Under the pieces are notes generated by a model. The model saw only the letters and a program-made list of their open reading frames with translations, searched no databases and had not been told where the DNA came from. The position numbers and the translations under genes were made by a program. Shown piece after piece: positions 44,018 through 51,272 of a stretch of 64,000 nucleotides of DNA. How positions within the stretch are numbered: position 1 is the stretch's first letter; each line of letters begins with the position of its first letter. The stretch comes from Nesterenkonia sedimenti (GTDB lineage: Bacteria > Actinomycetota > Actinomycetes > Actinomycetales > Micrococcaceae), in the NCBI RefSeq assembly GCF_012641515.1, contig NZ_JABAHY010000005.1:62001-126000 (forward strand), given 5' to 3'.

Positions 44018-45181
44018 ATGTCTGCACAGCCTGAGGAGGTCAGCTGCGAGTGGGTGCGTTCTGCGGTGGTCGCTGCGCAGGGGATCCCTGCCCCGGGCGG
44101 ACCGAAGACCTATGAGGACGCCGCTGATGTTCTGCGCGGGCTCGGTCTCATCCAGTTGGACCCCCTGACCCGGGTCTCCACCGCCCAGCGGCTCACCTGT
44201 CTCACCCGACTGCCGCGCGGGTATAAGGCTGAAGCGGTGGATGCCGCACTCTGGCCCGACCACCAGCCGGCTTCCTTTGAGGCATTCACCAAAGTGGCCT
44301 GCGTCTTCCCATTGGAGGATTGGCCGCTGCTGCGGCTGCGCAGGGAGGCCACCGGCGCTCGCCACGGACACAAGATCGAACCAGAGGTTCGGCAGCGCGT
44401 GCTGGAACTGGTGGAACAGCATCCCGGCGGTGTGGCCACCGGAGTGATTGAGGCTGAGTTCGGTCCGGAACGCACCACCGGCTGGCATTGGTCAGCGGTG
44501 AAGAAAGCTACTGAGCTTATGGTCCGGATGGGCGATCTCGTGGTCACCGCCCGGGACGGGGTGATCCGCCTCTTCGACCTGCCGGAACGGGCCCTGCCCG
44601 CTGAGGTGCGCGAGGCTGAGGCCCTGCCCGATGACCGGCTGCGGGGAAGTCTTGCCCACCGGGCTGCGGCCGCGCTGGGAGTCATGACGGTCACCGATTT
44701 CGCCCACCACTATCACCTCAATAAGGCCGATGCCGCCCACGGGATCGAGCTGGCCGGACTGAGTCCCGTAAGCGTTCAGGGCTGGCGGGAGACTGCCTAC
44801 GTCCTGCCGGAATCCCTGGCTGAAAACACCGACGACGCCGCCCCTGGCTCCTTGGGGCCGGTGAAAGAGGCCCGGTTGATCGGCCCCTTCGACCCCCTGC
44901 TGCGAGATCGTCGTCGTGCCCTGCGGATCTTCGATTTTGACTACACCTTTGAGGCATATGTCCCCAAGGCCAAACGAATCTACGGTCACTATGTGATGGC
45001 CGTGCTCTCAGGCACCCAGCTCATCGGCCGGGTGGATCTCTGGCGCAGCAATGGCGAACTGGTGGTCAACCGCATCTGGGCTCAGCAGGGATTTCCACAG
45101 CGCAGTGTCACCGCCCGAGCGAAGGCGGCGGCCACCACCCTAGCTAGGCAGCTGGGCGTGAGTCTCCGTCTAGCGGACTGA
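44018..45181 (+). CDS. YcaQ-like winged-helix protein (AlkX/HTH_42 family)
   Basis: A 387-residue protein of the HTH_42 family that includes E. coli YcaQ, a DNA glycosylase that unhooks interstrand crosslinks. The QxD motif IQLDPL (about residue 46) is where YcaQ carries its catalytic Gln-Asp residues. The middle contains winged-helix blocks, and DPLLRDRRRALRIFDFDYTFE and YVPKAKRIYGHYVMAVL form the conserved C-terminal barrel. Actinobacterial members include antibiotic self-resistance glycosylases such as AlkX/AZL repair proteins, but no biosynthetic genes are nearby. Its end overlaps the HTH gene on the other strand by 12 nt. Confidence 0.8.
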   Translation: MSAQPEEVSCEWVRSAVVAAQGIPAPGGPKTYEDAADVLRGLGLIQLDPLTRVSTAQRLTCLTRLPRGYKAEAVDAALWPDHQPASFEAFTKVACVFPLEDWPLLRLRREATGARHGHKIEPEVRQRVLELVEQHPGGVATGVIEAEFGPERTTGWHWSAVKKATELMVRMGDLVVTARDGVIRLFDLPERALPAEVREAEALPDDRLRGSLAHRAAAALGVMTVTDFAHHYHLNKADAAHGIELAGLSPVSVQGWRETAYVLPESLAENTDDAAPGSLGPVKEARLIGPFDPLLRDRRRALRIFDFDYTFEAYVPKAKRIYGHYVMAVLSGTQLIGRVDLWRSNGELVVNRIWAQQGFPQRSVTARAKAAATTLARQLGVSLRLAD

Positions 45182-45394
45182 GAAGAGATCCCCCGGCTGG
45201 CAGTCCAGTACTCGGCAGAGGGCGATCATCGTGCTGTAGCGGATGGCCTTGGCCCGGTTGTTCTTCAGCACTGAGAGATTCGCATAGGTGATCCCCACCT
45301 GGGCAGAGAGCTCGGTCAGGGTCATGCCGCGTTCGGCCAACAGGGCATCCAGATGGCAGATGACCTGCCCCTCATCGCTGGTATCCGGGCTCAT
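45170..45394 (-). CDS. Small Cro/CI-type helix-turn-helix regulator (YozG-like)
   Basis: A 74-residue DNA-binding protein: LLAERGMTLTELSAQVGITY is the helix-turn-helix, followed by NLSVLKNNRAKAIRYST and the CRVLDCQPGDLF tail typical of YozG-type regulators that accompany DUF2975 membrane proteins. Its ATG overlaps the stop of the DUF2975 remnant (TGATG). As the partner gene has lost its promoter and 5' part, expression of this regulator is doubtful. Confidence 0.82.
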   Translation of the reverse strand: MSPDTSDEGQVICHLDALLAERGMTLTELSAQVGITYANLSVLKNNRAKAIRYSTMIALCRVLDCQPGDLFSVR

Positions 45395-45640
45395 CAGACC
45401 AGGCCCTCCAACTCATCCTGATTCTTTTTACCCTGGCGCAGTGCCTCAGTGAAGATTGTCAGCATCAGCAAGACGATAAAGCCGTACCAGAAGTGATCGC
45501 TCCCCCAGAGGCCAGATGCACTGTCTGCTTCGATCTCGAGGTCGCGAATAACCATAATGGCCCCGAAGTGAAGCATCGCAAGATAAATCGTCCAAGCGAT
45601 AATGCCCACTACACACAATCGACTGAGGAGACCGGGTGGA
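45394..45640 (-). pseudogene. DUF2975-like membrane protein, 5' end deleted
   Basis: The minus-strand frame encodes only a C-terminal part: two hydrophobic segments (GIIAWTIYLAMLHFGAIMVI and FWYGFIVLLMLTIFTEAL) and the ending RQGKKNQDELEGLV, as in DUF2975 proteins paired with YozG regulators. Full members are about twice as long. Upstream of about 45640 the sequence belongs to an M23 peptidase read in the opposite direction, so the first half and the promoter have been deleted. An in-frame start exists at 45693 but gives an Arg/Pro/Cys-rich, unrelated leader. Confidence 0.7.
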
Positions 45641-45929
45641 GGCGGGGCAGCGGATCGCGGAGATCGGCAATACCGGCAACACGACGCAGCCACATCTGCA
45701 TATGCAGCTGATGGACCGGGCCAGACCAGAGGCGGCTGCCGGTATCCCGATGGTCTGGTCAGGACTTGAGCTCGGTGAGATTGATCCCGGCTATGAGAAA
45801 CACGCCGCTGATCCAGAAGCCACGGCTCTAGAGGGTATGCCCCGCAACGGTCAGCTCTTCACTGCCGACGGTGACATCGGGCGGCGTAGTAGTCTTCTGT
45901 CGAGGCATAAAACGTCCCATACCTGCTAA
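45636..45929 (+). pseudogene. M23-family metallopeptidase, C-terminal fragment
   Basis: From 45636 the frame reads EAGQRIAEIGNTGNTTQPHL-HMQL, the end of an M23 (lysostaphin/LytM) domain with the PHLHMQL zinc motif, followed by a short tail to 45929. The catalytic domain's first zinc ligands, the N-terminus and any signal peptide are missing. Its left edge coincides with the truncation point of the DUF2975 gene on the other strand. A single deletion removed the facing 5' ends of both genes. Confidence 0.75.
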
Positions 45930-45940
45930 GGAGACCCACA

Positions 45941-46426
45941 GTGGCAATTGTCCGCGACGTCACCATTGAGATCCCGGCTGGCTCCCGTGTGAAGTACGAA
46001 ATCGATCACGAGACTCACCGCCTGCGCCTGGACCGGGTACTCTTCACCCCCATGCAGTACCCCACTCACTATGGCTACTTCGATGACACCCTGGGTGAGG
46101 ACGGCGATCCCCTGGACGCACTGGTCTACATCCCCGATGTGGATCTCATCCCCGGCGTTGTGGTTGAGGCCCGCCCCATCGGTGTGCTGAACATGACCGA
46201 CGACGGCGGCGGGGACGCCAAGCTGGTCTGCGTCCCGGACGATAAGCGCTTCGATGACATCACTGATATCAGTGACCTCAACGATTTCCTGGTCAAGGAG
46301 ATCGAGCACTTCTTCACCCGCTACAAGGATCTCGAGCCCGGCAAGTGGGTCAAGATCGAGGGCTGGGAAGGCCGCGAAGAGGCTGAGGCCGAGCTGCAGC
46401 GCAGCATCGAGCGCTTCAAGGGCTGA
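45941..46426 (+). CDS. ppa: Inorganic pyrophosphatase, family I
   Basis: A 161-residue soluble pyrophosphatase, hydrolysing PPi to phosphate with Mg2+. The signature [11 protein letters not shown] (DxDPxD metal site) and the conserved [23 protein letters not shown] block are present, as is [12 protein letters not shown]. The length matches the actinobacterial hexameric enzyme. GTG 45941 is preceded by AAGGAG with 7 nt spacing. It is a housekeeping gene with its own terminator downstream. Confidence 0.96.
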   Translation: MAIVRDVTIEIPAGSRVKYEIDHETHRLRLDRVLFTPMQYPTHYGYFDDTLGEDGDPLDALVYIPDVDLIPGVVVEARPIGVLNMTDDGGGDAKLVCVPDDKRFDDITDISDLNDFLVKEIEHFFTRYKDLEPGKWVKIEGWEGREEAEAELQRSIERFKG

Positions 46427-46459
46427 ATCTGCTGAGCCCGCACAGGGCTCCCTGAAGGA

Positions 46460-46506
46460 GATGCCATCCCCCTCGTTGTGAGGGGTGGTGGCATCTTTTC
46501 CTTTTT
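46460..46506 (+). terminator. Rho-independent terminator after ppa
   Basis: GATGCCA (46460-46466) pairs with TGGCATC (46489-46495), with an inner CCCTC/GAGGG pairing and a short loop, followed by TTTTCCTTTTT at 46496-46506. This is the clearest intrinsic terminator in the window. It lies between the convergent ppa and HNH nuclease genes. Confidence 0.85.
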
Positions 46507-46514
46507 GTGCAGCC

Positions 46515-47906
46515 TCACGCGGCCTTGGGGCGAGTGGTTTTCGTTCGCGGTGGGTCCGCGTTGGGTGGGGGTAGGTAACCGTGAGATTTGAGCCGGTGAT
46601 GCCTCCGGCATAGCGCCCAGAGGTTTGATCCTGTGGTGGGGCCGGCTCGTTCGTAGGGGATCTGATGATCCAGATCGGATCGTTCAGCAGGGATGGTGCA
46701 GCCAGTGGCCTGGCAGATCCCGTCACGGAAGATCACAGCGTCCCGTAGTCGTTCTGGTGCGAAGCGCCCGTTGTAGACCACGCTAAGAACGTCCCGGTCA
46801 GCACGCCGCTGGTTCTTGCGGGTGCCCGCGGTGTACCACTCGTGATCCGCCTCGGGATCAGCTGCCATCTTCCGGATGTCTGCTGCGGGGATGACGCTGG
46901 CCCGGTCGGTGGTGATGGCGGGTTCCTCGGATTCTCCGGTGAGGGTTTCTTCGGGGACCATCACGCAGATCTTGGCTGAGATGGGTGTGGTGTAGCAGTG
47001 ACCGTCACGCAGCCATGCGCTGAGGAGGTCAGCCTCCCGCTGGCGGATAGTCCGGTCGTCTATCTCGTCGGCGGTGATTTCGGGGTCGTGGTCCGGGTGC
47101 GGGGCGTCGTGATCCACCGGAGAGCCCTCGCCGGTTCCAGTGGAGGCGGGATGAAAACCGTCGGCACTCCGGGGAGCCGCCAGAGGCTGACCGTGCATGC
47201 CTGTTTCGTCAAAGACGGGCGGCTTGTCAGCATCTTTGGGCTGCGCCCGGTTCATGCCTCGCGCTGCGGCGTTGACCTTCTTCTCGATGGCCTTGGCCTC
47301 AATCGTGGGGATGGTGAGCTCAATGAGGCTCATCCCTTCTGTGCCGTGGTGGAAGGTCACACAGCGGCGTTCTTTAGCCTCTTCAGCTGCCTCGTTGAAG
47401 AGCTCCACATCCAGTTCGGGGATCCTGCGGATAATCCAAGACCGCAGCTCGGTGGGTGTCTTTCCCGGGGCTATGTCGACCAGTTCCTCGTCAATGATCT
47501 CTAAGAGGTCGTCTCGGTGGATGAGCGGGAGGGTCTCCACTGCGGCCTTGCGCAGATTGGTCAGGGCAATGGCACCACAGCGGAAGGCTTTCCAGAACTT
47601 CGGCAGATGTTCACGAACGTATTCGGCGGCATTGAGCACTGCGGTGGCCTGCTGGTCACTCATCCCCAGCAGGAGTCCGGCATGCCGGTTAGCCTGGCGA
47701 TTATTTGCAGCTCGTACATGAGGATTCTCGCCCATGGTCTCTTTCCACCGGGTCCCACGATGGGTGAGGAAGTGCTCAATAGAGGCAGCCGTTGCACGGT
47801 TGGCGTCGACGATGGATTCCCAGGCAGCTTCCAGTTCCTCATCACCGATGAGGTGAGAGGCACGCTCCGGAATCTCCGGGCGGGGAAACTGCTGTTCATC
47901 CTTCAT
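46515..47906 (-). CDS. DUF222 HNH endonuclease
   Basis: A 463-residue protein of the DUF222-HNH (13E12-like) family, common and often multicopy in actinobacteria. The DUF222 region covers roughly residues 40-230 (helical, RKAAVETLPLIHRDDLLEII). A Pro/Asp/His-rich linker follows, and the C-terminal HNH shows CQATGCTIPAERSDLDHQIP and NLWALCRRHHRLKS, giving the D-H, N and H-H residues. Start at ATG 47906 is chosen because the -10 box TAGCGT (47919-47914, minus strand) ends 7 nt before it; an ATG at 47936 lies within the promoter repeat. The cellular role of this family is not known. Composition is less GC-rich than in neighbouring genes. Confidence 0.85.
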   Translation of the reverse strand: MKDEQQFPRPEIPERASHLIGDEELEAAWESIVDANRATAASIEHFLTHRGTRWKETMGENPHVRAANNRQANRHAGLLLGMSDQQATAVLNAAEYVREHLPKFWKAFRCGAIALTNLRKAAVETLPLIHRDDLLEIIDEELVDIAPGKTPTELRSWIIRRIPELDVELFNEAAEEAKERRCVTFHHGTEGMSLIELTIPTIEAKAIEKKVNAAARGMNRAQPKDADKPPVFDETGMHGQPLAAPRSADGFHPASTGTGEGSPVDHDAPHPDHDPEITADEIDDRTIRQREADLLSAWLRDGHCYTTPISAKICVMVPEETLTGESEEPAITTDRASVIPAADIRKMAADPEADHEWYTAGTRKNQRRADRDVLSVVYNGRFAPERLRDAVIFRDGICQATGCTIPAERSDLDHQIPYERAGPTTGSNLWALCRRHHRLKSHGYLPPPNADPPRTKTTRPKAA

Positions 47907-47916
47907 AAAACCCACG

Positions 47917-47985
47917 CTACCCCTGGGGGTGGACATGCCCAGATACCCGGCACGTCACCCTTCCTAAACCACTGATCGTCTTCAT
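47917..47985 (-). CDS. Possible leaderless micropeptide after promoter module 2
   Basis: The ATG at 47985, 6 nt after TACAGT, opens a 22-codon frame starting MKTISGLGRV and ending at a TAG that is also the first three bases of the HNH -10 box. A short frame of this size is easily accidental; the only support is its fixed position relative to the module. Confidence 0.25.
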   Translation of the reverse strand: MKTISGLGRVTCRVSGHVHPQG

Positions 47986-48165
47986 ATTTCCACTGTACGA
48001 GGGGGCTGGACATGCCGATGTACCGGGACGACCCCCGTGTGAAGTCTTCCGCTGAAACTGAACTCTTTCTCCATAACCCCACATTACTTTGGGGTCTGGA
48101 CATGCTGATGTTCCACTCGAAAGCACGAAGTTCTGGCAGCGCCTCATCGCCAGTTTTAGCTCCAT
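47917..48165 (-). CDS. Possible leaderless short protein after promoter module 4
   Basis: The ATG at 48165, 6 nt after TAGAGT, opens an 82-codon frame (MELKLAMRRCQ start) that runs in frame through module 3 and contains the module 2 micropeptide at its end. It has no recognisable domain and may be chance. Its start spacing matches the other modules. Confidence 0.25.
   Translation of the reverse strand: MELKLAMRRCQNFVLSSGTSACPDPKVMWGYGERVQFQRKTSHGGRPGTSACPAPSYSGNMKTISGLGRVTCRVSGHVHPQG
47982..48074 (-). CDS. Possible leaderless micropeptide after promoter module 3
   Basis: The ATG at 48074, 6 nt after TAATGT, opens a 30-codon frame (MEKEFSFSGR start). Its TGA overlaps the ATG of the module 2 frame as ATGA, a typical coupling junction. 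Support is positional only. Confidence 0.25.
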   Translation of the reverse strand: MEKEFSFSGRLHTGVVPVHRHVQPPRTVEI

Positions 48166-48264
48166 GCATTAACTCTATGAGCAGGGGTAGACATGGCGAT
48201 CTTCCACAGTGATATGAAGAAAAGGCGCTGGTCAGACAACTACAGAAGATGACCAGAAACAACC

Positions 48265-50439
48265 TCAGAACTGGCGGTCGGAAGCTTCCAGGTGGTGGGC
48301 CAGGAAGGCGTAATCCCAGGCACGTTCCTTCCACTGCTCATAGCGGCCCGAGGCGCCGCCGTGGCCGCCGTCCATCTCGCATTTGAACACGATCGGAGCA
48401 TCGCCCTGCTGGTGCTCACGCAGCCGCTGCACCCATTTGGCCGGCTCCACATACAGCACCCGAGTGTCATGCAGTGAGGTCACCGCAGCGATAGCGGGAT
48501 AGTCGACGTCGTGGATGTTCTCGTATGGGGAGTAGGACTTCATGTACTTATAGACTTCCGCGTCGGTGAGCGGGTTGCCCCACTCCTCCCACTCCAGGGC
48601 GGAGAGCGGCAGGTCCGGATCCAGAATGCTGGTGAGGTTATCCACGAACGGCACCTGGGCCACAATCGCCCGGTACTTCTCCGGAGCCAGATTCGCCACC
48701 GCGCCCATCAGCAGGCCACCGGCGGAACCGCCCAGGGCTGCCACGCGGGTGGGATCGCCCCAGCCGGCAGAGTTGAGGTGATCGGTCACGGCCAGGAAAT
48801 CGGTGAAGGTGTTCTTCTTCGCCAGTTTCTTGCCGTCCTCATACCAGCGCCGACCCAGTTCACCGCCGCCGCGGATATGTGCTACCGCGAAGACCACCCC
48901 ACGGTCCAGTAGGCTCAGCCGCGGAATCCCGAACGCCGGATCCATGCTGATCTCATAGGACCCGTAGCCGTAGACCAGCAGCGGGTTCTTCCCATCGGCG
49001 GTCACATCCCGGTGACGGATCACCGTGACCGGAATCTGGGTGCCATCGGAGGCCGTGGCCCATTCACGTTCGGCCCGGTAGGCATCCAGGTCCACATCAT
49101 TGACCGGGGTTTCACGCCGAAGCTGCGGGTCATCCACATTGTGGTGGTCGATGTCGTAGATCCGCGGGGGAGTTAGCCAGGAGGTGTAGAGCACCCGGAA
49201 CAGCGGGGCCTCGTACTCCGCAGAGACCAGCGCCACCGTGCACAGTTCCTCCTCAAACTGCGGGGAGGACAACGACGACGGCGATACAGGTGCCCCGCCC
49301 GCACGCACCTCGCGGATGGTCTCCAGCGGCAGGAGGTAGACGGACTCCACCGTGTTGACCCGGGCGCTGATCAGCACCTGGGCTGCAGTGACCATCAGCT
49401 GGTCATCGATCTTCACCGAATCCTCATGCCGCAGCAGCGGGGTGCCCGGATCGAACTCGGCTGCAGGATCCTGTGCGGCCAGATCCTCAGTGGTGGTCAG
49501 CGAGACCGAATTATTGGGGCCCTCCGCGTTATGGACCAGCAGGATCATCCGCTGGCCGTCCAGCTCCATGGGCTCGGCATTATGCAGCAGCCGGCGTTCC
49601 TCGGAGATCAGCAGGCGGGGCTCGGCCTCGGGATCTGTGGCATCCAGAATCCGGGTGGCGTTGTACTCCGAGTTCCCGGAGACGATCAGCAGTTCCTTCT
49701 TATCCGCGGAGAGTCCGATCCCTGTCCACAGCTCCTCATGTTCGATCTCCAGCAGCAGCCGATCCTGATCAGCGGAGGTGCCCACGGTGTGCTGGTAGAG
49801 CCGGTAGGGACGCCAGGCTGAATCGGCGACCATGTAGTAGACCCGCTGGCCGGTGGGCTCCAGGATGCCGCCGCCGTGGACATTGTCCACCTGCTCCGGG
49901 AGGTTCTCCCCGGTCTGCAGATTCCGCAGCCGCAGGGTGTAGTGCTCATCTCCGGAGGTGTCCTCGGAGTAGGCCAGTAGGGCGCCGTCCTCGCTGATGG
50001 ACATCCCACCCAGGGAGTAGAAGGGGTGCTTGGCGGCCTCAGCATTGGTGTCGAAGTACACCTGCTCACCGGCCAGCTCCACACCCGGCTCCAGCTCCGG
50101 GGGCGCCCAGGATTCGGGGTCCTGCACCGGCACCCGGCAGTAGATCGGATGCTGCTCACCCTCAATAGTGCGAGTGAAGTACCAAAAGTCGCCGCGGTGG
50201 GCCGGTACCGAGAGGTCAGTTTCCACCGTGCGGTGCTTGATCTCATCGAAGATCGCCTGGCGCAGCGACTCCTGATCCGAGGTCACCGACTCCGTATAGG
50301 CGTTCTCCGCGTGGAGATGCTCAATGACCTCGGGGCTTTCCTTATCGCGGAGCCATTCATAGGGATCGGTCACCGTATCCCCGTGGTGAGTGCGCTGGGT
50401 GGGAACCTTCTTGGCCTGGGGTGGAGTCGGCGTCGTCAT
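48265..50439 (-). CDS. ptrB: Oligopeptidase B (S9A prolyl oligopeptidase family)
   Basis: A 724-residue cytoplasmic serine peptidase. The N-terminal seven-bladed propeller (DPYEWLRDKESPEV, FYSLGGMSISEDG) is followed by an alpha/beta hydrolase domain with VYGYGSYEISMDP, AHIRGGGELGRRWYEDGK, the nucleophile GGSAGGLLMGAV, LHDTRVLYVEPAKW (Asp) and MDGGHGG (His). Oligopeptidase B cuts small peptides after basic residues. The start is leaderless-type: minus-strand TAGGCT ends 6 nt before the ATG. It may degrade peptides released from muropeptides, but that is speculation. Confidence 0.93.
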   Translation of the reverse strand: MTTPTPPQAKKVPTQRTHHGDTVTDPYEWLRDKESPEVIEHLHAENAYTESVTSDQESLRQAIFDEIKHRTVETDLSVPAHRGDFWYFTRTIEGEQHPIYCRVPVQDPESWAPPELEPGVELAGEQVYFDTNAEAAKHPFYSLGGMSISEDGALLAYSEDTSGDEHYTLRLRNLQTGENLPEQVDNVHGGGILEPTGQRVYYMVADSAWRPYRLYQHTVGTSADQDRLLLEIEHEELWTGIGLSADKKELLIVSGNSEYNATRILDATDPEAEPRLLISEERRLLHNAEPMELDGQRMILLVHNAEGPNNSVSLTTTEDLAAQDPAAEFDPGTPLLRHEDSVKIDDQLMVTAAQVLISARVNTVESVYLLPLETIREVRAGGAPVSPSSLSSPQFEEELCTVALVSAEYEAPLFRVLYTSWLTPPRIYDIDHHNVDDPQLRRETPVNDVDLDAYRAEREWATASDGTQIPVTVIRHRDVTADGKNPLLVYGYGSYEISMDPAFGIPRLSLLDRGVVFAVAHIRGGGELGRRWYEDGKKLAKKNTFTDFLAVTDHLNSAGWGDPTRVAALGGSAGGLLMGAVANLAPEKYRAIVAQVPFVDNLTSILDPDLPLSALEWEEWGNPLTDAEVYKYMKSYSPYENIHDVDYPAIAAVTSLHDTRVLYVEPAKWVQRLREHQQGDAPIVFKCEMDGGHGGASGRYEQWKERAWDYAFLAHHLEASDRQF

Positions 50440-50462
50440 CCCCCTAGCCTAAATCCGCAGGG

Positions 50463-51125
50463 CTACTCTCCGGCGCGGACCAGGCCGGACTCATAGGCGG
50501 TGACCACAATCTGGGTGCGATCGCGCAGGTCCAGTTTCGCCAGAATCCGGGAGACATGGGTCTTGACCGTCTGCTCCGCCAGGAACAGCGCTTTGGCGAT
50601 CTCAGTGTTGGACAGTCCCCGGGCCACCTGCTGCATAACGTCCAGCTCCCGCTCGGTCAGGGCCGCAGCCACCGCGGGATCAGCCTTCGGGGCGGCCGGG
50701 CGGGCCGCGTAGTCAGCGATCAGAGTCCGGGTGATCTTCGGAGACAGCAGCGCCTCCCCCTCGGCCACCACCCGCACCGCGTGGATCAGCTCCTCCGGGG
50801 CGGCATCCTTCAGCAGGAAGCCGCTGGCCCCGGCCCGCAGGGCGGAGAAGACGTACTCATCGGCGTCGAAGGTGGTCAGCATGAGGATCTTCGGCGGCTC
50901 ACCGGGCATACTGAGGACTGTGCGAGTGGCCTCCAGACCGTTGACCCGTGGCATCCGGATGTCCATCAGCACCACATCCGGGCGCGACTTCCGCACCACA
51001 TCGGTGATCTCGGCGCCGTCCTCGGCGGTGCCGACCACCTCAATCCCCTCCTGGGCGTCCAGCAGGGCAGCGAAGCCGGCGCGGATCATGGACTGGTCAT
51101 CAACAATGAGCACACGCACGGTCAT
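50463..51125 (-). CDS. NarL/LuxR-family response regulator
   Basis: A 220-residue regulator. Receiver domain: VLIVDDQSMIRAGFAALL with acidic pocket, phospho-Asp in PDVVLMDIRMPRVNGLEA (about residue 55), and the switch Lys in GASGFLLKDA. The LuxR-type DNA-binding domain starts at about 150 with LTERELDVMQQVARGLSNTEIA and VKTHVSRILAKL. It is divergent from its likely partner kinase, with 147 bp between the start codons. Minus-strand TAGTTT, 6 nt before the ATG, suggests a leaderless message. Given the desaturase downstream of the kinase, it may control membrane-lipid composition. Confidence 0.93.
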   Translation of the reverse strand: MTVRVLIVDDQSMIRAGFAALLDAQEGIEVVGTAEDGAEITDVVRKSRPDVVLMDIRMPRVNGLEATRTVLSMPGEPPKILMLTTFDADEYVFSALRAGASGFLLKDAAPEELIHAVRVVAEGEALLSPKITRTLIADYAARPAAPKADPAVAAALTERELDVMQQVARGLSNTEIAKALFLAEQTVKTHVSRILAKLDLRDRTQIVVTAYESGLVRAGE

Positions 51126-51272
51126 GGACTCAAACTACCCCAGCGGCGCCGGCAGCTCCGACCCCCGGCAGACCCGCGGTCGGAGAATACCCCGGAAGTA
51201 TCACCAGCACCGCCGGGCAATGGCTCCGCAGAGTGATGCCGCCGCAGGGAACCGGTTCCTACGGTGATCCAT

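Larger units (their letters stand above)
47914..48195 (-). repeat. Four tandem promoter-like modules upstream of the HNH nuclease
   Basis: The 358-bp gap between the HNH gene and the oligopeptidase holds four copies of one layout on the minus strand: core CATGTC(C/T), 10-11 nt, a TANNNT box, 6-7 nt, ATG. Plus-strand core positions are 47931-47937, 48008-48014, 48098-48104 and 48189-48195. The boxes are TAGCGT (47919-47914), TACAGT (47997-47992), TAATGT (48086-48081) and TAGAGT (48177-48172). The ATGs are at 47906 (HNH), 47985, 48074 and 48165. Sequence between cores is not conserved. See the entries for the short frames they precede. Confidence 0.65.

Noticed and set aside
47914-48195. CRISPR-like array next to an HNH nuclease
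   Set aside because: The repeats are short, degenerate and 77-91 bp apart, with each followed by a -10 box and ATG at fixed distance. The nuclease is a DUF222 type without Cas domains and no cas genes are near.
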